This document shows positions 1 through 9,753 of a stretch of 64,000 nt of DNA, piece after piece. A program made the position numbers and the translations under genes. Location of the stretch: assembly GCF_943169845.1 (NCBI RefSeq), contig NZ_CALPBW010000002.1:62001-126000 (forward strand), in the 5' to 3' direction. The notes under the pieces are model-generated. The model made no database searches and had not been told where the DNA came from. It saw nothing but the letters and a program-made list of their open reading frames with translations. The DNA is from Peptoniphilus rachelemmaiella (GTDB taxonomy: Bacteria > Bacillota > Clostridia > Tissierellales > Peptoniphilaceae). Each line of letters starts with the position of its first letter. The stretch's first letter is position 1.

Positions 1-1061
1 TTGTGGCCCATGACGAAGACCCGATTGGACTTGTCGATGAGCTGCCTGAGGGCAATGCCCAGCACACGGGCTTTGACTTTATTTCGCTTTTCAACGGCTT
101 TGGATTTGCCACCGAAATAGGTGTAAGTTTCTTCGCTTCTTAAAACCACTTGGTCCCCGCCGCGACCCAAGGCCACGTCCAGGCAAGTGTCCGCCTCTCT
201 GTAAGCCTCGATAAAGGACAGACCCGGGCGACTGACACCGGCGGAAATGGTGACGCTTACTGTATTGCCCGCGTCGATTTCGCGGATCCTGTCTAAAATG
301 TCGAATTTCTGCTCCAAAATCGGCAGGATGTCCATTTTTCGCATGACCACCAGATACATATCCTCTTGATACTTGCGCACCAAGGCATGTTGCGAACGGA
401 AGTATTCGTTGATCCGATGATCGATTTCTGCGATTAAAAGCGGCTTTTTCGACGTAGGCGCCGCGTCCACCACTTCGTCGAAGTTGTCCACTTCCACGAC
501 CAGTACCACGCCGCCCTCGTCTTCATAAAGGGTTTCCATGTGTTGGTACTGACTGTGATCCACGAAATAGTAGAGGCAAAGCACATCTTCCTTGCCGTTT
601 ATCTGGAAATTCACCACCGAGTTGTAAACCTTGTAGGGCGCCTCTTTGATTTCCACTTCGGCGCCGCTTTCAACGGCCTTTAAACCCTTGTTTTCATCGG
701 CCAAATCCTCGATGTAAGCGGGCAGGGATTTGTCCTTTAATATTCCCTCGCCGAAGAGCTCGCCGAAAAGGCTGTTGTGCCAGACAATGGTTCCCTCCCG
801 GTCGGTGACCACCAGAGGAAAAGGCATGGAGAATATGCTGCGCTCCGTGATCTTTTCAAAATCCTCGTGGAGGCCGGTGAAGTAGTCATTAAAGGCGCTG
901 TTGTATTTTTTTACGCTGCGATAGGCATAAGATGCCGTCAGCACCCAGGCGATGACCCCGATTGTCCCCAAGACCGGATTATAGGAAAAGACCGCCACCG
1001 TGAGAAAGGCGATGACAATTAAATAGAAGTAGAAGTTTTTCAATGAAAATGATTGGTTCAT
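1..1061 (-). CDS. gdpP: Cyclic-di-AMP phosphodiesterase GdpP, N-terminal part (cut by window edge)
   Basis: The gene starts at ATG 1061 and runs off the window at base 1, so about 353 codons are visible. Two membrane helices lie at about residues 10-50, followed by a PAS-like region (about 80-115) and a degenerate GGDEF domain. The last visible residues read VFVMGH, the start of a DHH phosphoesterase domain. This is the layout of GdpP/YybT, a membrane enzyme that hydrolyses c-di-AMP to pApA. It lies 3 bases downstream of the yybS stop, as in other Bacillota, so the two are very probably co-transcribed. The DHH and DHHA1 catalytic residues are outside the window and cannot be checked. Confidence 0.93.
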   Translation of the reverse strand, partial: MNQSFSLKNFYFYLIVIAFLTVAVFSYNPVLGTIGVIAWVLTASYAYRSVKKYNSAFNDYFTGLHEDFEKITERSIFSMPFPLVVTDREGTIVWHNSLFGELFGEGILKDKSLPAYIEDLADENKGLKAVESGAEVEIKEAPYKVYNSVVNFQINGKEDVLCLYYFVDHSQYQHMETLYEDEGGVVLVVEVDNFDEVVDAAPTSKKPLLIAEIDHRINEYFRSQHALVRKYQEDMYLVVMRKMDILPILEQKFDILDRIREIDAGNTVSVTISAGVSRPGLSFIEAYREADTCLDVALGRGGDQVVLRSEETYTYFGGKSKAVEKRNKVKARVLGIALRQLIDKSNRVFVMGH

Positions 1062-1064
1062 GAG

Positions 1065-1985
1065 CTACGCTCCCTCTAAACTCCGCACGTCGATAAATTG
1101 ATCGATTAGCCCCAGTGCCGCCAGGCCCATTTGTCCCACGGGCACCACCAAAATAAAGAGCATAATCATCCCTCGCAAAAGGGGCGAAGGCACGAAGCGG
1201 AGCAGGTAAAAATTGACAATGCTCATGCCCTGAAAAGCCAAGAGACTGACCGCCACCACCAAGCCGTTTAAAACATAAGGCTCGATGCCCAAGGTCATGA
1301 AGTAATTCATGGCAAGGGCCGCCCCTAAAAGACCCAAAGAAATCAAGATCGGCACCCGAGGAAGGTGCATGAGAAAGAAGGGGCCCGGGCAAATCACCTT
1401 TTCGCCGCCGATGCGCATGTTGCGCCCGCTAATGCGATAAGATAAATACACCACAGCCAAACCCGACAGAAGAAAAAACGCGGGAAAAAGGGCGATGGCG
1501 CGGTTCATGGTGGTTTTAAACGTCATGGCGAGGCGCGCCTGTTCCACATCCGTCAGGGAAGCCTTTTGCATTAATTCTCCCTGCACGGCGTTGAAACTTT
1601 TCATAAGCTCGCCGGATTCGATGGCCTGAATCGTTCCCGTGCGGTAGAGGATAAAGCCAAGGCTCAGGAGAAAAAGCATGGTCCCCAGCGCCATGGTCGT
1701 ATCCACGGAACGATCCGTGCGCATACAGTAATCTAAAATCAAAATCAACGGCCCCATGACCGTGAGAATCGTAAGACCCATTAAAGGATCCGTCAACAGC
1801 CCGATTAAAACGCAGGCGCCGACGAAGACCCCGGAAATAGGAAGCACGCCTTGAAAGCGCATCTCCGATAAAAACATGGCCGGTATAAAGGCAAATAGAA
1901 TGGGCACAAACAGCCCGCCCATGACCAGCAAAACAGAATATAAAAGAAGCTTGAGCACGCGCAAGCCCTGAATTTTTCGATACAA
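1065..1985 (-). CDS. yybS: YybS/DUF2232 family membrane protein
   Basis: A 306-residue, very hydrophobic protein with about eight predicted membrane segments and no catalytic motif I can identify. Length, composition and position directly before gdpP match the YybS (DUF2232) family, whose function is not established. The start is a TTG at 1985, preceded at a good distance by GAGGTGAT. In Bacilli this gene follows rpsR; here a 6.5-kb surface-protein gene lies between them, and yybS seems to have its own extended -10 promoter at about 2007-2015. Confidence 0.85.
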   Translation of the reverse strand: MYRKIQGLRVLKLLLYSVLLVMGGLFVPILFAFIPAMFLSEMRFQGVLPISGVFVGACVLIGLLTDPLMGLTILTVMGPLILILDYCMRTDRSVDTTMALGTMLFLLSLGFILYRTGTIQAIESGELMKSFNAVQGELMQKASLTDVEQARLAMTFKTTMNRAIALFPAFFLLSGLAVVYLSYRISGRNMRIGGEKVICPGPFFLMHLPRVPILISLGLLGAALAMNYFMTLGIEPYVLNGLVVAVSLLAFQGMSIVNFYLLRFVPSPLLRGMIMLFILVVPVGQMGLAALGLIDQFIDVRSLEGA

Positions 1986-2006
1986 TCTATCACCTCATAT
2001 CAGGCT

Positions 2007-2015
2007 ATTTTACCA
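2007..2015 (-). promoter_or_regulatory. Extended -10 promoter for yybS-gdpP
   Basis: On the minus strand the sequence reads TGGTAAAAT, an extended -10 element about 22 bases before the TTG start of yybS. No good -35 is present, as is usual for extended -10 promoters. It would supply transcription that the rpsR terminator and the inserted surface-protein gene otherwise cut off. Assigned by pattern only. Confidence 0.45.
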
Positions 2016-2063
2016 TATATTCCCCTATTGCGCCATTCGGGGCCATTCTGCTCTTTCGGACAC

Positions 2064-2107
2064 AAAAATAGGCCTCAAGGCGCTCGAGCACTTGAAACCT
2101 ATTTTTT
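2064..2107 (-). terminator. Intrinsic terminator of the giant surface-protein gene
   Basis: Arms of the form AAATAGG..TCAAG and CTTGA..CCTATTT form a long hairpin around a GCTCGAGC centre, with A/T runs on both sides. It lies 20 bases past the stop of the SLH gene and is probably bidirectional. Confidence 0.75.
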
Positions 2108-2126
2108 CGATCGGAGGTCTTCGAGT

Positions 2127-5100
2127 TTATTTATTGTGATCCAGATTGTAGAGAACTTGTGCTACCTGCGCACGAGTAAAGCCGGATTTCGGTCTAAACG
2201 AACCGTCTTCCATCCCTTTAACAATGCCCTTTTTCTCCATGGCACGAACAGCTTCCTTAGCCCAAGGAGCAATGGTTCCGTCATCAGTAAAGGCCTTGCT
2301 TTCTTTTTCAGAAAGCTTTTTGTCTGTTACTTGTAAGAACTTATTCATCATGACGGCCATTTCCTCACGGGTGATGGGACGCTTAGGATCAAATTTTCCA
2401 TGGCCGATTCCTCGCACAATGCCATTTTCACTTGCCCAGTTGACGTAAGCGGCGTAGTAGCCTCCGTTAACGTCTTTAAATACATTCTTCGTAAACTTGC
2501 TTTGGTCGATGCCCGCCATGCGTCCCAAAACGGTGACGAAATCTGCACGGGTAATGGACCTCTCGGGAGCAAAGCGATTGTCGCCTACACCTTTAAAGTA
2601 TCCCTTGCTGACGACATAATTAATCGACTCTTTTGCCCAGTGGTTTACAGTATCGCTGAATTTTGCTTCGGGGGCTTTCGGTGATTCCACATGTTTTTTG
2701 TTTTTCTCGGGTTCTGTTTGTTTTCCTTCAGGTTTCGAGGGGACCCGAGGGAAGGTCCGAGTGCCTCCGGAGTTGCCCGGCTTTACTTCCGGCTTTTTAG
2801 GATTCGGCTTGACATCAGGCTTCGGCGTATCCGGTGTTACATCGGGTTTCGGCGCTTTCTTCAGTACTAAAGCCCCTTTTGCCTGTTGCAGCTTTGTCAG
2901 TGCCAGTTCCACATCCTCTTTGGTTGCGGTGCTCTTTTCAGAAACAGCCTTCGCATCTTTCAGTGCCGCTACAAATTCGCTCTTACCCTTTTCTTCATAG
3001 CGACTTAGATCCAGAGCATCACATTCGGCGATTAATTGATTCAGCGCCTTCTTGTCCACTTGAGGCGCAGGTTGTGCCGGCGTTTTTCCGCCGCCATCGA
3101 CGACAAAGTCTGCCGATGCCTTTGCCGGCATTCCTTTTGCGCCAACGGTTACTGTCAATCTAAAGGTCTTATTCACATCATTCATATCCACGGGAATATC
3201 AAATGCCGCAGGCTTCGTTTGGGTAACACCGCCGACAGTGACTTCTGTCGTCTTCGACGGCACGAGGGTTTCACCTTTATAGGCCATGTCGGTAACGTAG
3301 GTCCCTTCGCCTGCATCTTGCAGTTCCACTCTGAAGACAGCCTTATCGCCTTTGACGATCAATTGTGCAGGATGTTTAAAGACCGTGCCCATCATCGCGT
3401 CGTCATCGCTATTCATCTTCTTCCAAGAAAATTCTACATTGTAAATAGCCTCTTGATCGGCAGGCACTTCCACTTTTTCCCAACGAGCGGTTAACGTTTT
3501 GTTGCTGTTAACAGGTTTTGTGAAATCAAATTTTTCATTGCCATCGTACCAGCCCTTGAAAACATAGGTCACATCGTCTACCTTAACTTTTGAAGCATTT
3601 TCTTCAAAGCCTGCGGGGGCGGAAATCACCATGCCTTTATCGACGGTAACGGCAGCTGGCGTCGTTCCCTTGTCGCTCACAAAGGTGACTGTCACCTTTT
3701 CCTTAGGTGCTTGTTTAACCACAAGGCCCTCTTTTGCCGCCTTCAAATCATTGAAGGCGTCGGTTACACTTTGCTCAACCGCTCCTTCGTCATTGGCTAC
3801 GGTTTTCGCTTCGTTTAATTTCTTCTCAAATTCCGTTTTGCTTTCATCGGTATACTTACTGAGATCCATAGCGTCACATTCGCGAATAAGCTCTAGAAGC
3901 TTCGTCTTATCCACTTTTTTCGGTGCTTCGCCTTCCGCTACCATGCCCTTCATGGCGGCATCTAAAGCCTTGGTCAGATCAGGCGCCTTATAGCCGGCTT
4001 TAATGCCTTTTACTTTTGCTTCCTCAATCCACTTCTTCGCATCCTTGATTTTGACGTCTAAATTATCTTTGCTGTCTTGCGTGTACTTGCCGTCCATCAT
4101 GGCGGAAGCTTCTTTGACTTTTGCCTCTAAGGCCGAGGTGTCGTAACGTAGATTATCGTCGATGAATTTAATGGCGTCGTAAGCCGCTTTAATAGCATCG
4201 TAGGTTTTTGCATCTTTTAATGCCTTCTCACCTTGGGTAATAACATTTTCGTATTTTTTCAAGGACTCTGCCGTGTACTTACCTGTTTCGCCCTTAAATT
4301 CGTTGAGATTGGCCTTTAATTGTGTTAAGTGCACGCGGTAAATTTCATCGGCAAATTTGACGGCGCTGCCCGCTTTATCCAAGTCGCTGTAAACGTCTTT
4401 GACCTCTTGAATGGTCGCGTCGCCATTTTTGATCACTGCTTTTGCCTTTTCAAGATTTGTCTTTAAGCCGTTAATTAAATCTTGATTGACGCCTTGTGCG
4501 GCATTCGCCAGCATCTCATAAACTTTGACGGCATCGATTAATTGCCCTTTGTCTACCTTGTACGTGTTTTCGTTAAAGCCGTCCGTCGCCGATTGCCAGT
4601 CGATGGCGATGCGCGCTGCCGGAGAGTGTTCTTGAGGTCCGAGGGATGTCTTGTAGGATACCTTAACGGGAACAAATTGTTGATTTTCCGTCACTTCGAT
4701 TTTGACACGAGTCGGTGACTCATACTTGTTGGAGCCCACTGTTACATCACGTTTTGCTAAGACTTGGGCTTTTTTCATTTCACCATTTACAGCATAGGAA
4801 AGATCCGTAATGGCGCCGGTGACTTTATTGTCCTCATCTGCAGTCATGTCGACCCACTGCATTTCCAAATACCATTTGCCGTTCTCTTTGGTGAGTTTCC
4901 CTTGATTCCAAAGGGCACTGTTAGCCATAGACGGCTCATCTTTATTCTCTTTATACAGCTGAATGTTGACGGTTTTCGTCGCTTCAATATGAACATTCGG
5001 ATCCTCTCTGTCGGGGGATGCTTGGAATTTTCCCACGGCAGCTTGTAAGGCCTTTAAGGCAGCATCGACTTTTTCTTGGCTGTCCGCCTTCAAGCCCTTT

Positions 5101-8100
5101 TTCGCTTCTTGAATGGCAATGGCAAGCCTTTCATTAACCTCTTCTTCTTTCTTCGTTGCATTTAAGAGCTTCTCCGCCTTGTCAATTTCAGCTTGTAAGG
5201 CTTCGGTTTTAAAGACATCTTTCGAATCTTCATAAGTTTTCACAGCGGCATTTAATTTTTCAACCGCTTCATCGATTTTACCTTGTTCCGTAAAGTTCAT
5301 TGCCTTTTTCGCTTCGGCAATGGCCGCACGCAACTTATCCTTCGCCTCGTTCGACTTATTCTTTTCCAGCGCCTTTTCAGCCTTTTGAATGGCATCTTCT
5401 AAGGCCGTCTTGGTAACATCGCCGGCTTCTTTCAGTTTTAGTGCCTTGATTCCGGCGTCCACACGGTAGACCCAGCTGTCGTAAACCGATGTATCCAAAT
5501 TGGTGCCGTTTTGCGTCGTGTCACTCGGATCTTTTTTATAGGTCTTCTTCGGTGCCTTAATATCGGCAAGGTACGCTTTCGCTCCTTTGGAGTTGGAGTT
5601 GCCCTTATAGTCAATTTTTGGACCGCCAGGATAAGGTTGGTAGCCGATGTTCGGTTCTTTGTAGCCGTCGATTGTTTCTTTAAGCGCCTTGACGCCGGCA
5701 TCTTGATATTTGCCCGATTGAATCTTTTCTTCTCCATCTTTTACCAGCTTTTCCAACGGTTCCGGATCTAAGCGCAAGCCGTCATAGAGAGAAGTAAGGG
5801 TTTGGGAATAGGTGCGAATATCCTCGCGGGTAATGGTCGCCGTGGTTTTTTCTTTAATCTCTTTCCATTTGTTTTCCGCTTCAGTCACTGTCGATTGAAT
5901 GAAATGGGTGTCCGCCTTATACTTCGCAAGGTTTTGCGATTCGCCGTCCACTGCATTGATAAAGCTGACCCAGGGCAAAATCGAAAGGGAGAGATCATCT
6001 AATTCCTTTATGCACGCTTTGATCTTTTCGGGATCTTTTGTATCCACTACTTCGGCGCGGCCGAGTGCCTCTTTTATGGCGTCGTTAATTTTAACTTTCT
6101 TCGTAACGACTTTTTCTACGACATTTTTTTCGGAGCCGCTGCGTTCTACGTGGTCGAAGACGTCGATTTCTTCGGGAAGAATTTTAGAAACCATGCCGTG
6201 ATTGGTTTTTAAATCACTGATGCGATTTTGCAGTGCCGTTTGCAATTCTTTCAATTCTTCTTTCGTCGTCTTCACTTTTCCGCCTTTTACGTGGAGGTAA
6301 ATGGTGTCACCTGTTTTTTGCGTTTGCTTGTCGCTATGACCAATGACCACATCCGTATTGACGACAATTTTTTCTTTCGAGTCGATGTCGTAGTTTAAGA
6401 CAAATGCCATGGGAACATCTGCTTTTTCAGCAGCTACTCCTGCCACATCCGGTTTTTCGGATACTAAACCATATTCTACTTTCTTCGTAATATCCGCCGG
6501 TATATACGTTCCCTTCGGAGCGTAATTAATATTTTCAAGGTAAGACTTTACTTTTTTGCCGTCCATTTCAGGATTCGCGTAGAAAGTAAGGGTCTTTTGT
6601 ACCGGATCATACGTCACTTTTTCCGATACCAAGCTTTCCATATGGGTCTTGCCAGCACCGTTTTGATTTTGATACTCGATGGTGACATCATAGGGTTCGG
6701 TTGACGGCTTATCCTCCTCGCCACCGATCAATTGTTGCTTGGTCGTATCTAAGGTGAATTTGACACTCTTTTCATCGATGCCCATCATATTTCCATCATA
6801 GTATTCTACATTCGTATATATGGCGCCAAGGCTGGTATCCGGATCGACAAACTCAATGGTCTTGGCTATTTTATGTCCGCTATCTTCTCCTAGAGTTTCG
6901 ATTACCTGACCTGTCTTCTTCGTGAAATCTGATGTATTAGACGTCGCTTTATTGACAAAATTATCCCCATCTTTCTTAAAGGAGAAAATGTATTTCTTTT
7001 CCGAGGGAATGTATTTAACAGGGCCTGCCAAACACCTTTGGATTGCAGGATTATTGCAAGTGACGGGAATCGCATACATCACTTTCCCTTGTTTGCCCCG
7101 CTCATCTTCTTTAATTTCAGGCGGCGTCACGCCGGGCTTCGCTTTCAGCGCGTTGATCGCCTGCTCCAATGCCCTTATATGATCCGATGTTTCATCTAAA
7201 CTCGGTGAATAATCTGCATTATCTTTAATCCACTTTTTCGCTTGAATCTTTACTAAGTTAAACTTGGCAAAGGATTCTGCTTCATAGTATTTTTCTTCAT
7301 ACTTGTCTGCCTTGTTTACAAGCTTTTGCAAGGCTTCCGTATTGTATTTTAGGATATTATTTTGGCTTGCCGTTTGCACCTCGCTGATCTTGGACACCAG
7401 TTCCGGCACATCCATATCGCCTGCCTTTTGTTCCGTTTGTTCAAGGTATTTTCTAAAAGCTTCCAAACTTTCCTTGGTATACTTTTTGTCATTGTAGATC
7501 GTACCGGAATCTAAATCGTCCATGGCTTCATGAATACGCTCATTTAAAATTTCAAGCAAGGTAAAGGTGTTTTCGATTTCGTAAATCGGCTGAGCGATGT
7601 TTAAAGCTTCCGTCATCGACGGCGTCTTGGAATTGCGCAATTGGTTTAGCTTTTCAATGCTTTCCCGCACCGTTTTAATCCGTTCTTTATCCTTCGCCAC
7701 ATCGGCATCCAAATACTTACCGATTAAAATTTCACCGCGCTTAATCCAATATTTAATTCTCGCCTTGGTCTTTTTCTCGTAACGACTGTAATTGTCCGCT
7801 GATTTAGCCATGGTATTGTAGTCAATTTTAATACCGAAGGTACCCGTTTGTTTCGTGGTACCTTGATTGTCCACATAACTCATGCTTTCAACAACGAGTT
7901 GCGATCCGTCTAATTCAGCAGGAATGGGGATGGCGACTAAGTTTGTCTTCGTCGGATCTTGCGGGTCGCTGGAGCCGAGGGAAACGCGAATTTCTTTTCC
8001 CGCTACGCTCTTCATTACCATACTGTTGATTTTAGATACTTTGTTTTTATTAGCGACAAAAAGTACTTCCAACTCATTGCCCCATTTGGTCACTTCCATT

Positions 8101-8672
8101 TCTTGGAAGAGATCCTTTGCATCCGCTTTTTCCGTACCTAAATCTTTGTAAATATTCGTTTGCCCGTCGCTGTCCACTAATTGAACATCGACTAGTTTGT
8201 AATTGCCTTTATAGTCGCCATCTTCTTTTAGCTTCGTATCGCTGTTTAGGGCATAGATTTGTAAAATCGTGTCCAATTCGCCCAGTAAACGTTGTGCTTT
8301 CGCTTCATCTAAGCTATTCACGCTTTTTTTCGCGCGAGCCACTAAATTATATATTTCGTACCAAGGTGTTTCGATGATTTGATCCGGCGTTAAAATATAG
8401 GAATCCTTGCCGTAAAGCTTTCCCTTGCCTTCCACATCTTCGTAGTCGCCAAGGTCGATGCCCGGCGTATAAGTAGAGTTATGTTTCGGCGCTAAGTAAT
8501 TGGTGCCTAACAAATGCTTTTGAATGGCGGTATTGGCTAATATGGCATCCGCCTTTGATACAATCGCCTTCTTTGTTTCTTCTTTCGCCGGCGTAAAAGC
8601 GAAAATCGGTTGAGCTGAACCCATGACCGTTAACAAAGCCATGGCTAAGCTTATTTTTTGTCTTCCTTTCAT
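2127..8672 (-). CDS. Giant secreted S-layer-anchored protein with NEAT-like and FIVAR-like modules
   Basis: 2181 residues with an N-terminal signal peptide (about 1-26). Three SLH domains occupy about 2003-2181 and would bind secondary cell-wall polymer. In between are several beta-rich segments resembling NEAT domains (best at about 1230-1357 and 1741-1857; weaker at about 160-280, 530-645 and 660-775). Many helical repeats rich in Lys/Ala/Glu resemble FIVAR/GA modules (about 1100-1225, 1360-1650, 1865-1930). One InlB-B/Listeria-Bacteroides repeat (about 1658-1730) contains the FKGWYDG motif, and a Pro/Lys-rich linker precedes the SLH part. NEAT domains in other Gram-positives bind haem or host haemoproteins; I do not see the usual YxxxY haem ligand pair in the 1230-1357 module, so haem binding is only a possibility and adhesion is equally likely. 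The start has a clean GGAGG site. The gene separates rpsR from yybS-gdpP and has its own promoter and terminator. Confidence 0.88.
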   Translation of the reverse strand: MKGRQKISLAMALLTVMGSAQPIFAFTPAKEETKKAIVSKADAILANTAIQKHLLGTNYLAPKHNSTYTPGIDLGDYEDVEGKGKLYGKDSYILTPDQIIETPWYEIYNLVARAKKSVNSLDEAKAQRLLGELDTILQIYALNSDTKLKEDGDYKGNYKLVDVQLVDSDGQTNIYKDLGTEKADAKDLFQEMEVTKWGNELEVLFVANKNKVSKINSMVMKSVAGKEIRVSLGSSDPQDPTKTNLVAIPIPAELDGSQLVVESMSYVDNQGTTKQTGTFGIKIDYNTMAKSADNYSRYEKKTKARIKYWIKRGEILIGKYLDADVAKDKERIKTVRESIEKLNQLRNSKTPSMTEALNIAQPIYEIENTFTLLEILNERIHEAMDDLDSGTIYNDKKYTKESLEAFRKYLEQTEQKAGDMDVPELVSKISEVQTASQNNILKYNTEALQKLVNKADKYEEKYYEAESFAKFNLVKIQAKKWIKDNADYSPSLDETSDHIRALEQAINALKAKPGVTPPEIKEDERGKQGKVMYAIPVTCNNPAIQRCLAGPVKYIPSEKKYIFSFKKDGDNFVNKATSNTSDFTKKTGQVIETLGEDSGHKIAKTIEFVDPDTSLGAIYTNVEYYDGNMMGIDEKSVKFTLDTTKQQLIGGEEDKPSTEPYDVTIEYQNQNGAGKTHMESLVSEKVTYDPVQKTLTFYANPEMDGKKVKSYLENINYAPKGTYIPADITKKVEYGLVSEKPDVAGVAAEKADVPMAFVLNYDIDSKEKIVVNTDVVIGHSDKQTQKTGDTIYLHVKGGKVKTTKEELKELQTALQNRISDLKTNHGMVSKILPEEIDVFDHVERSGSEKNVVEKVVTKKVKINDAIKEALGRAEVVDTKDPEKIKACIKELDDLSLSILPWVSFINAVDGESQNLAKYKADTHFIQSTVTEAENKWKEIKEKTTATITREDIRTYSQTLTSLYDGLRLDPEPLEKLVKDGEEKIQSGKYQDAGVKALKETIDGYKEPNIGYQPYPGGPKIDYKGNSNSKGAKAYLADIKAPKKTYKKDPSDTTQNGTNLDTSVYDSWVYRVDAGIKALKLKEAGDVTKTALEDAIQKAEKALEKNKSNEAKDKLRAAIAEAKKAMNFTEQGKIDEAVEKLNAAVKTYEDSKDVFKTEALQAEIDKAEKLLNATKKEEEVNERLAIAIQEAKKGLKADSQEKVDAALKALQAAVGKFQASPDREDPNVHIEATKTVNIQLYKENKDEPSMANSALWNQGKLTKENGKWYLEMQWVDMTADEDNKVTGAITDLSYAVNGEMKKAQVLAKRDVTVGSNKYESPTRVKIEVTENQQFVPVKVSYKTSLGPQEHSPAARIAIDWQSATDGFNENTYKVDKGQLIDAVKVYEMLANAAQGVNQDLINGLKTNLEKAKAVIKNGDATIQEVKDVYSDLDKAGSAVKFADEIYRVHLTQLKANLNEFKGETGKYTAESLKKYENVITQGEKALKDAKTYDAIKAAYDAIKFIDDNLRYDTSALEAKVKEASAMMDGKYTQDSKDNLDVKIKDAKKWIEEAKVKGIKAGYKAPDLTKALDAAMKGMVAEGEAPKKVDKTKLLELIRECDAMDLSKYTDESKTEFEKKLNEAKTVANDEGAVEQSVTDAFNDLKAAKEGLVVKQAPKEKVTVTFVSDKGTTPAAVTVDKGMVISAPAGFEENASKVKVDDVTYVFKGWYDGNEKFDFTKPVNSNKTLTARWEKVEVPADQEAIYNVEFSWKKMNSDDDAMMGTVFKHPAQLIVKGDKAVFRVELQDAGEGTYVTDMAYKGETLVPSKTTEVTVGGVTQTKPAAFDIPVDMNDVNKTFRLTVTVGAKGMPAKASADFVVDGGGKTPAQPAPQVDKKALNQLIAECDALDLSRYEEKGKSEFVAALKDAKAVSEKSTATKEDVELALTKLQQAKGALVLKKAPKPDVTPDTPKPDVKPNPKKPEVKPGNSGGTRTFPRVPSKPEGKQTEPEKNKKHVESPKAPEAKFSDTVNHWAKESINYVVSKGYFKGVGDNRFAPERSITRADFVTVLGRMAGIDQSKFTKNVFKDVNGGYYAAYVNWASENGIVRGIGHGKFDPKRPITREEMAVMMNKFLQVTDKKLSEKESKAFTDDGTIAPWAKEAVRAMEKKGIVKGMEDGSFRPKSGFTRAQVAQVLYNLDHNK

Positions 8673-8727
8673 TTTATCCTCCTACTGCTTGTAACGATGC
8701 GTTCGGCATCAAACAAGCTTAGATTTT

Positions 8728-8743
8728 TACATGATATCATTTA
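8728..8743. promoter_or_regulatory. Palindrome just downstream of the surface-protein promoter (possible operator)
   Basis: The core ATGATATCAT is a perfect 10-bp palindrome, extended imperfectly to TACATGATATCATTTA. It begins a few bases after the -10 box, where a repressor would block initiation. It is loosely similar to a metal-regulator box but does not align well with the Fur consensus. Regulator unknown. Confidence 0.35.
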
Positions 8744-8751
8744 TCATTTAT

Positions 8752-8780
8752 AGAATATTCGATGGCTTTTTCTCGGTCAA
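8752..8780 (-). promoter_or_regulatory. SigA-type promoter for the giant surface protein
   Basis: On the minus strand TTGACC is followed after 17 bases by TATTCT, about 80 bases upstream of the ATG. The 320-bp gap between this gene and rpsR otherwise holds only the palindrome at 8728-8743 and the rpsR terminator. Confidence 0.55.
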
Positions 8781-8944
8781 GCTTTTTTAAAAAAAAATTC
8801 CGTAACCCGGGGGTTCTTTTTAAATCCATGCTTTCCGTAAAAACAGCTGATTTTCAACTTTTAATCCAGAAATAACTCCGGTTAACAATTGGAGGTTATT
8901 TTCTTTTAATCAAATGAAGATGCCTTGACGACTGAATTTTTTTC

Positions 8945-8971
8945 AATAAAAAACTCCCGCCGAAGCGGGAG
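8945..8971 (-). terminator. Intrinsic terminator after rpsR
   Basis: A perfect 7-bp stem CTCCCGC/GCGGGAG with a TTCG tetraloop is followed by TTTTTTATT. It ends the rpsF-ssb-rpsR transcript before the surface-protein gene. Confidence 0.93.
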
Positions 8972-8992
8972 CTGTGTGTATTTAAAAAATCA

Positions 8993-9217
8993 TTAGTCGG
9001 CGCTGTAGGGCAAAAGTGCCACTTGTCTGGCGCGCTTAATGGCCGTGGTAATCTTCCGTTGGTGCTTAGCGCAAGCGCCGGTCACGCGACGGGGAAGGAT
9101 CTTCCCGCGGTCGGAAATAAAACGCTTTAAAGTTTGCGTATCTTTATAATCGATTTGTTTTTCCTTGTCTGCACAATAAATGCAAACTTTTTTTCTGGAA
9201 CGATATCTTCTTTGCAT
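8993..9217 (-). CDS. rpsR: 30S ribosomal protein S18
   Basis: 74 residues, normal length for bS18. The N-terminal CIYC and a later CAKH indicate a zinc-binding C+ form; the basic segment around [14 protein letters not shown] is characteristic. It partners S6 in the platform of the 30S subunit. Third gene of rpsF-ssb-rpsR, ended by the terminator at 8945. Confidence 0.97.
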   Translation of the reverse strand: MQRRYRSRKKVCIYCADKEKQIDYKDTQTLKRFISDRGKILPRRVTGACAKHQRKITTAIKRARQVALLPYSAD

Positions 9218-9238
9218 GTTCTCACCCCTTAACCTTGG

Positions 9239-9733
9239 TTAAAATGGGATATCATTGTTGTCGATCGGGTAATAGCCTTCGTCGTCGGATTTGGGACCGA
9301 AGCCGGAAGGATTGCTCGGTTGAGCTTGATTATTCGATTGATAAGCCATGTTCGTCGGCGGTGCCATGTTCGGCGCACCTTGCGCATTGCCCGCTTCTCT
9401 CGCACTTTCGATAAAGTGGACGCGGTTTACGACGACGTCGGTGGTGTAGACGCGTTCGCCGTTTTTTTCGTAGCTGCCCGTGGAAATTCGACCTTCCACG
9501 GCGATGCGATTGCCCTTGTGGAAGTAATTGCCTAAAAGTTCGGCTGTGGTTCCAAAGGCTTTAATGCCGATAAAATCGGCGGTGGGCCGGCCGGCCGCTT
9601 CCGCTTCTTGGCGCTTTTCGCGACTCATGCCGCGATCCACGGCGATGGTGGCAAAGGTATTTGCCATGCCGTTTTGGCTGTAGCGAAGCTCCGGATCTCT
9701 CGTCAGTCTCCCGTAAAGTACAACTAAATTCAC
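9239..9733 (-). CDS. ssb: Single-stranded DNA-binding protein
   Basis: 164 residues: an OB fold in the first ~105 residues (opening MNLVVLYGRLTRDPELRY), a Gln/Asn/Pro-rich flexible linker, and the conserved acidic tip DNDIPF that recruits replication and repair proteins. It sits between rpsF and rpsR in the usual operon and coats single-stranded DNA during replication and repair. Confidence 0.97.
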   Translation of the reverse strand: MNLVVLYGRLTRDPELRYSQNGMANTFATIAVDRGMSREKRQEAEAAGRPTADFIGIKAFGTTAELLGNYFHKGNRIAVEGRISTGSYEKNGERVYTTDVVVNRVHFIESAREAGNAQGAPNMAPPTNMAYQSNNQAQPSNPSGFGPKSDDEGYYPIDNNDIPF

Positions 9734-9753
9734 GATATCACCAATCCCGTTTC

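Noticed and set aside
5000-5900. CRISPR-like or DNA-level repeats within the surface-protein gene
   Set aside because: The repetition is at protein level (Lys/Ala/Glu-rich helical modules); the DNA copies are divergent and not regularly spaced.
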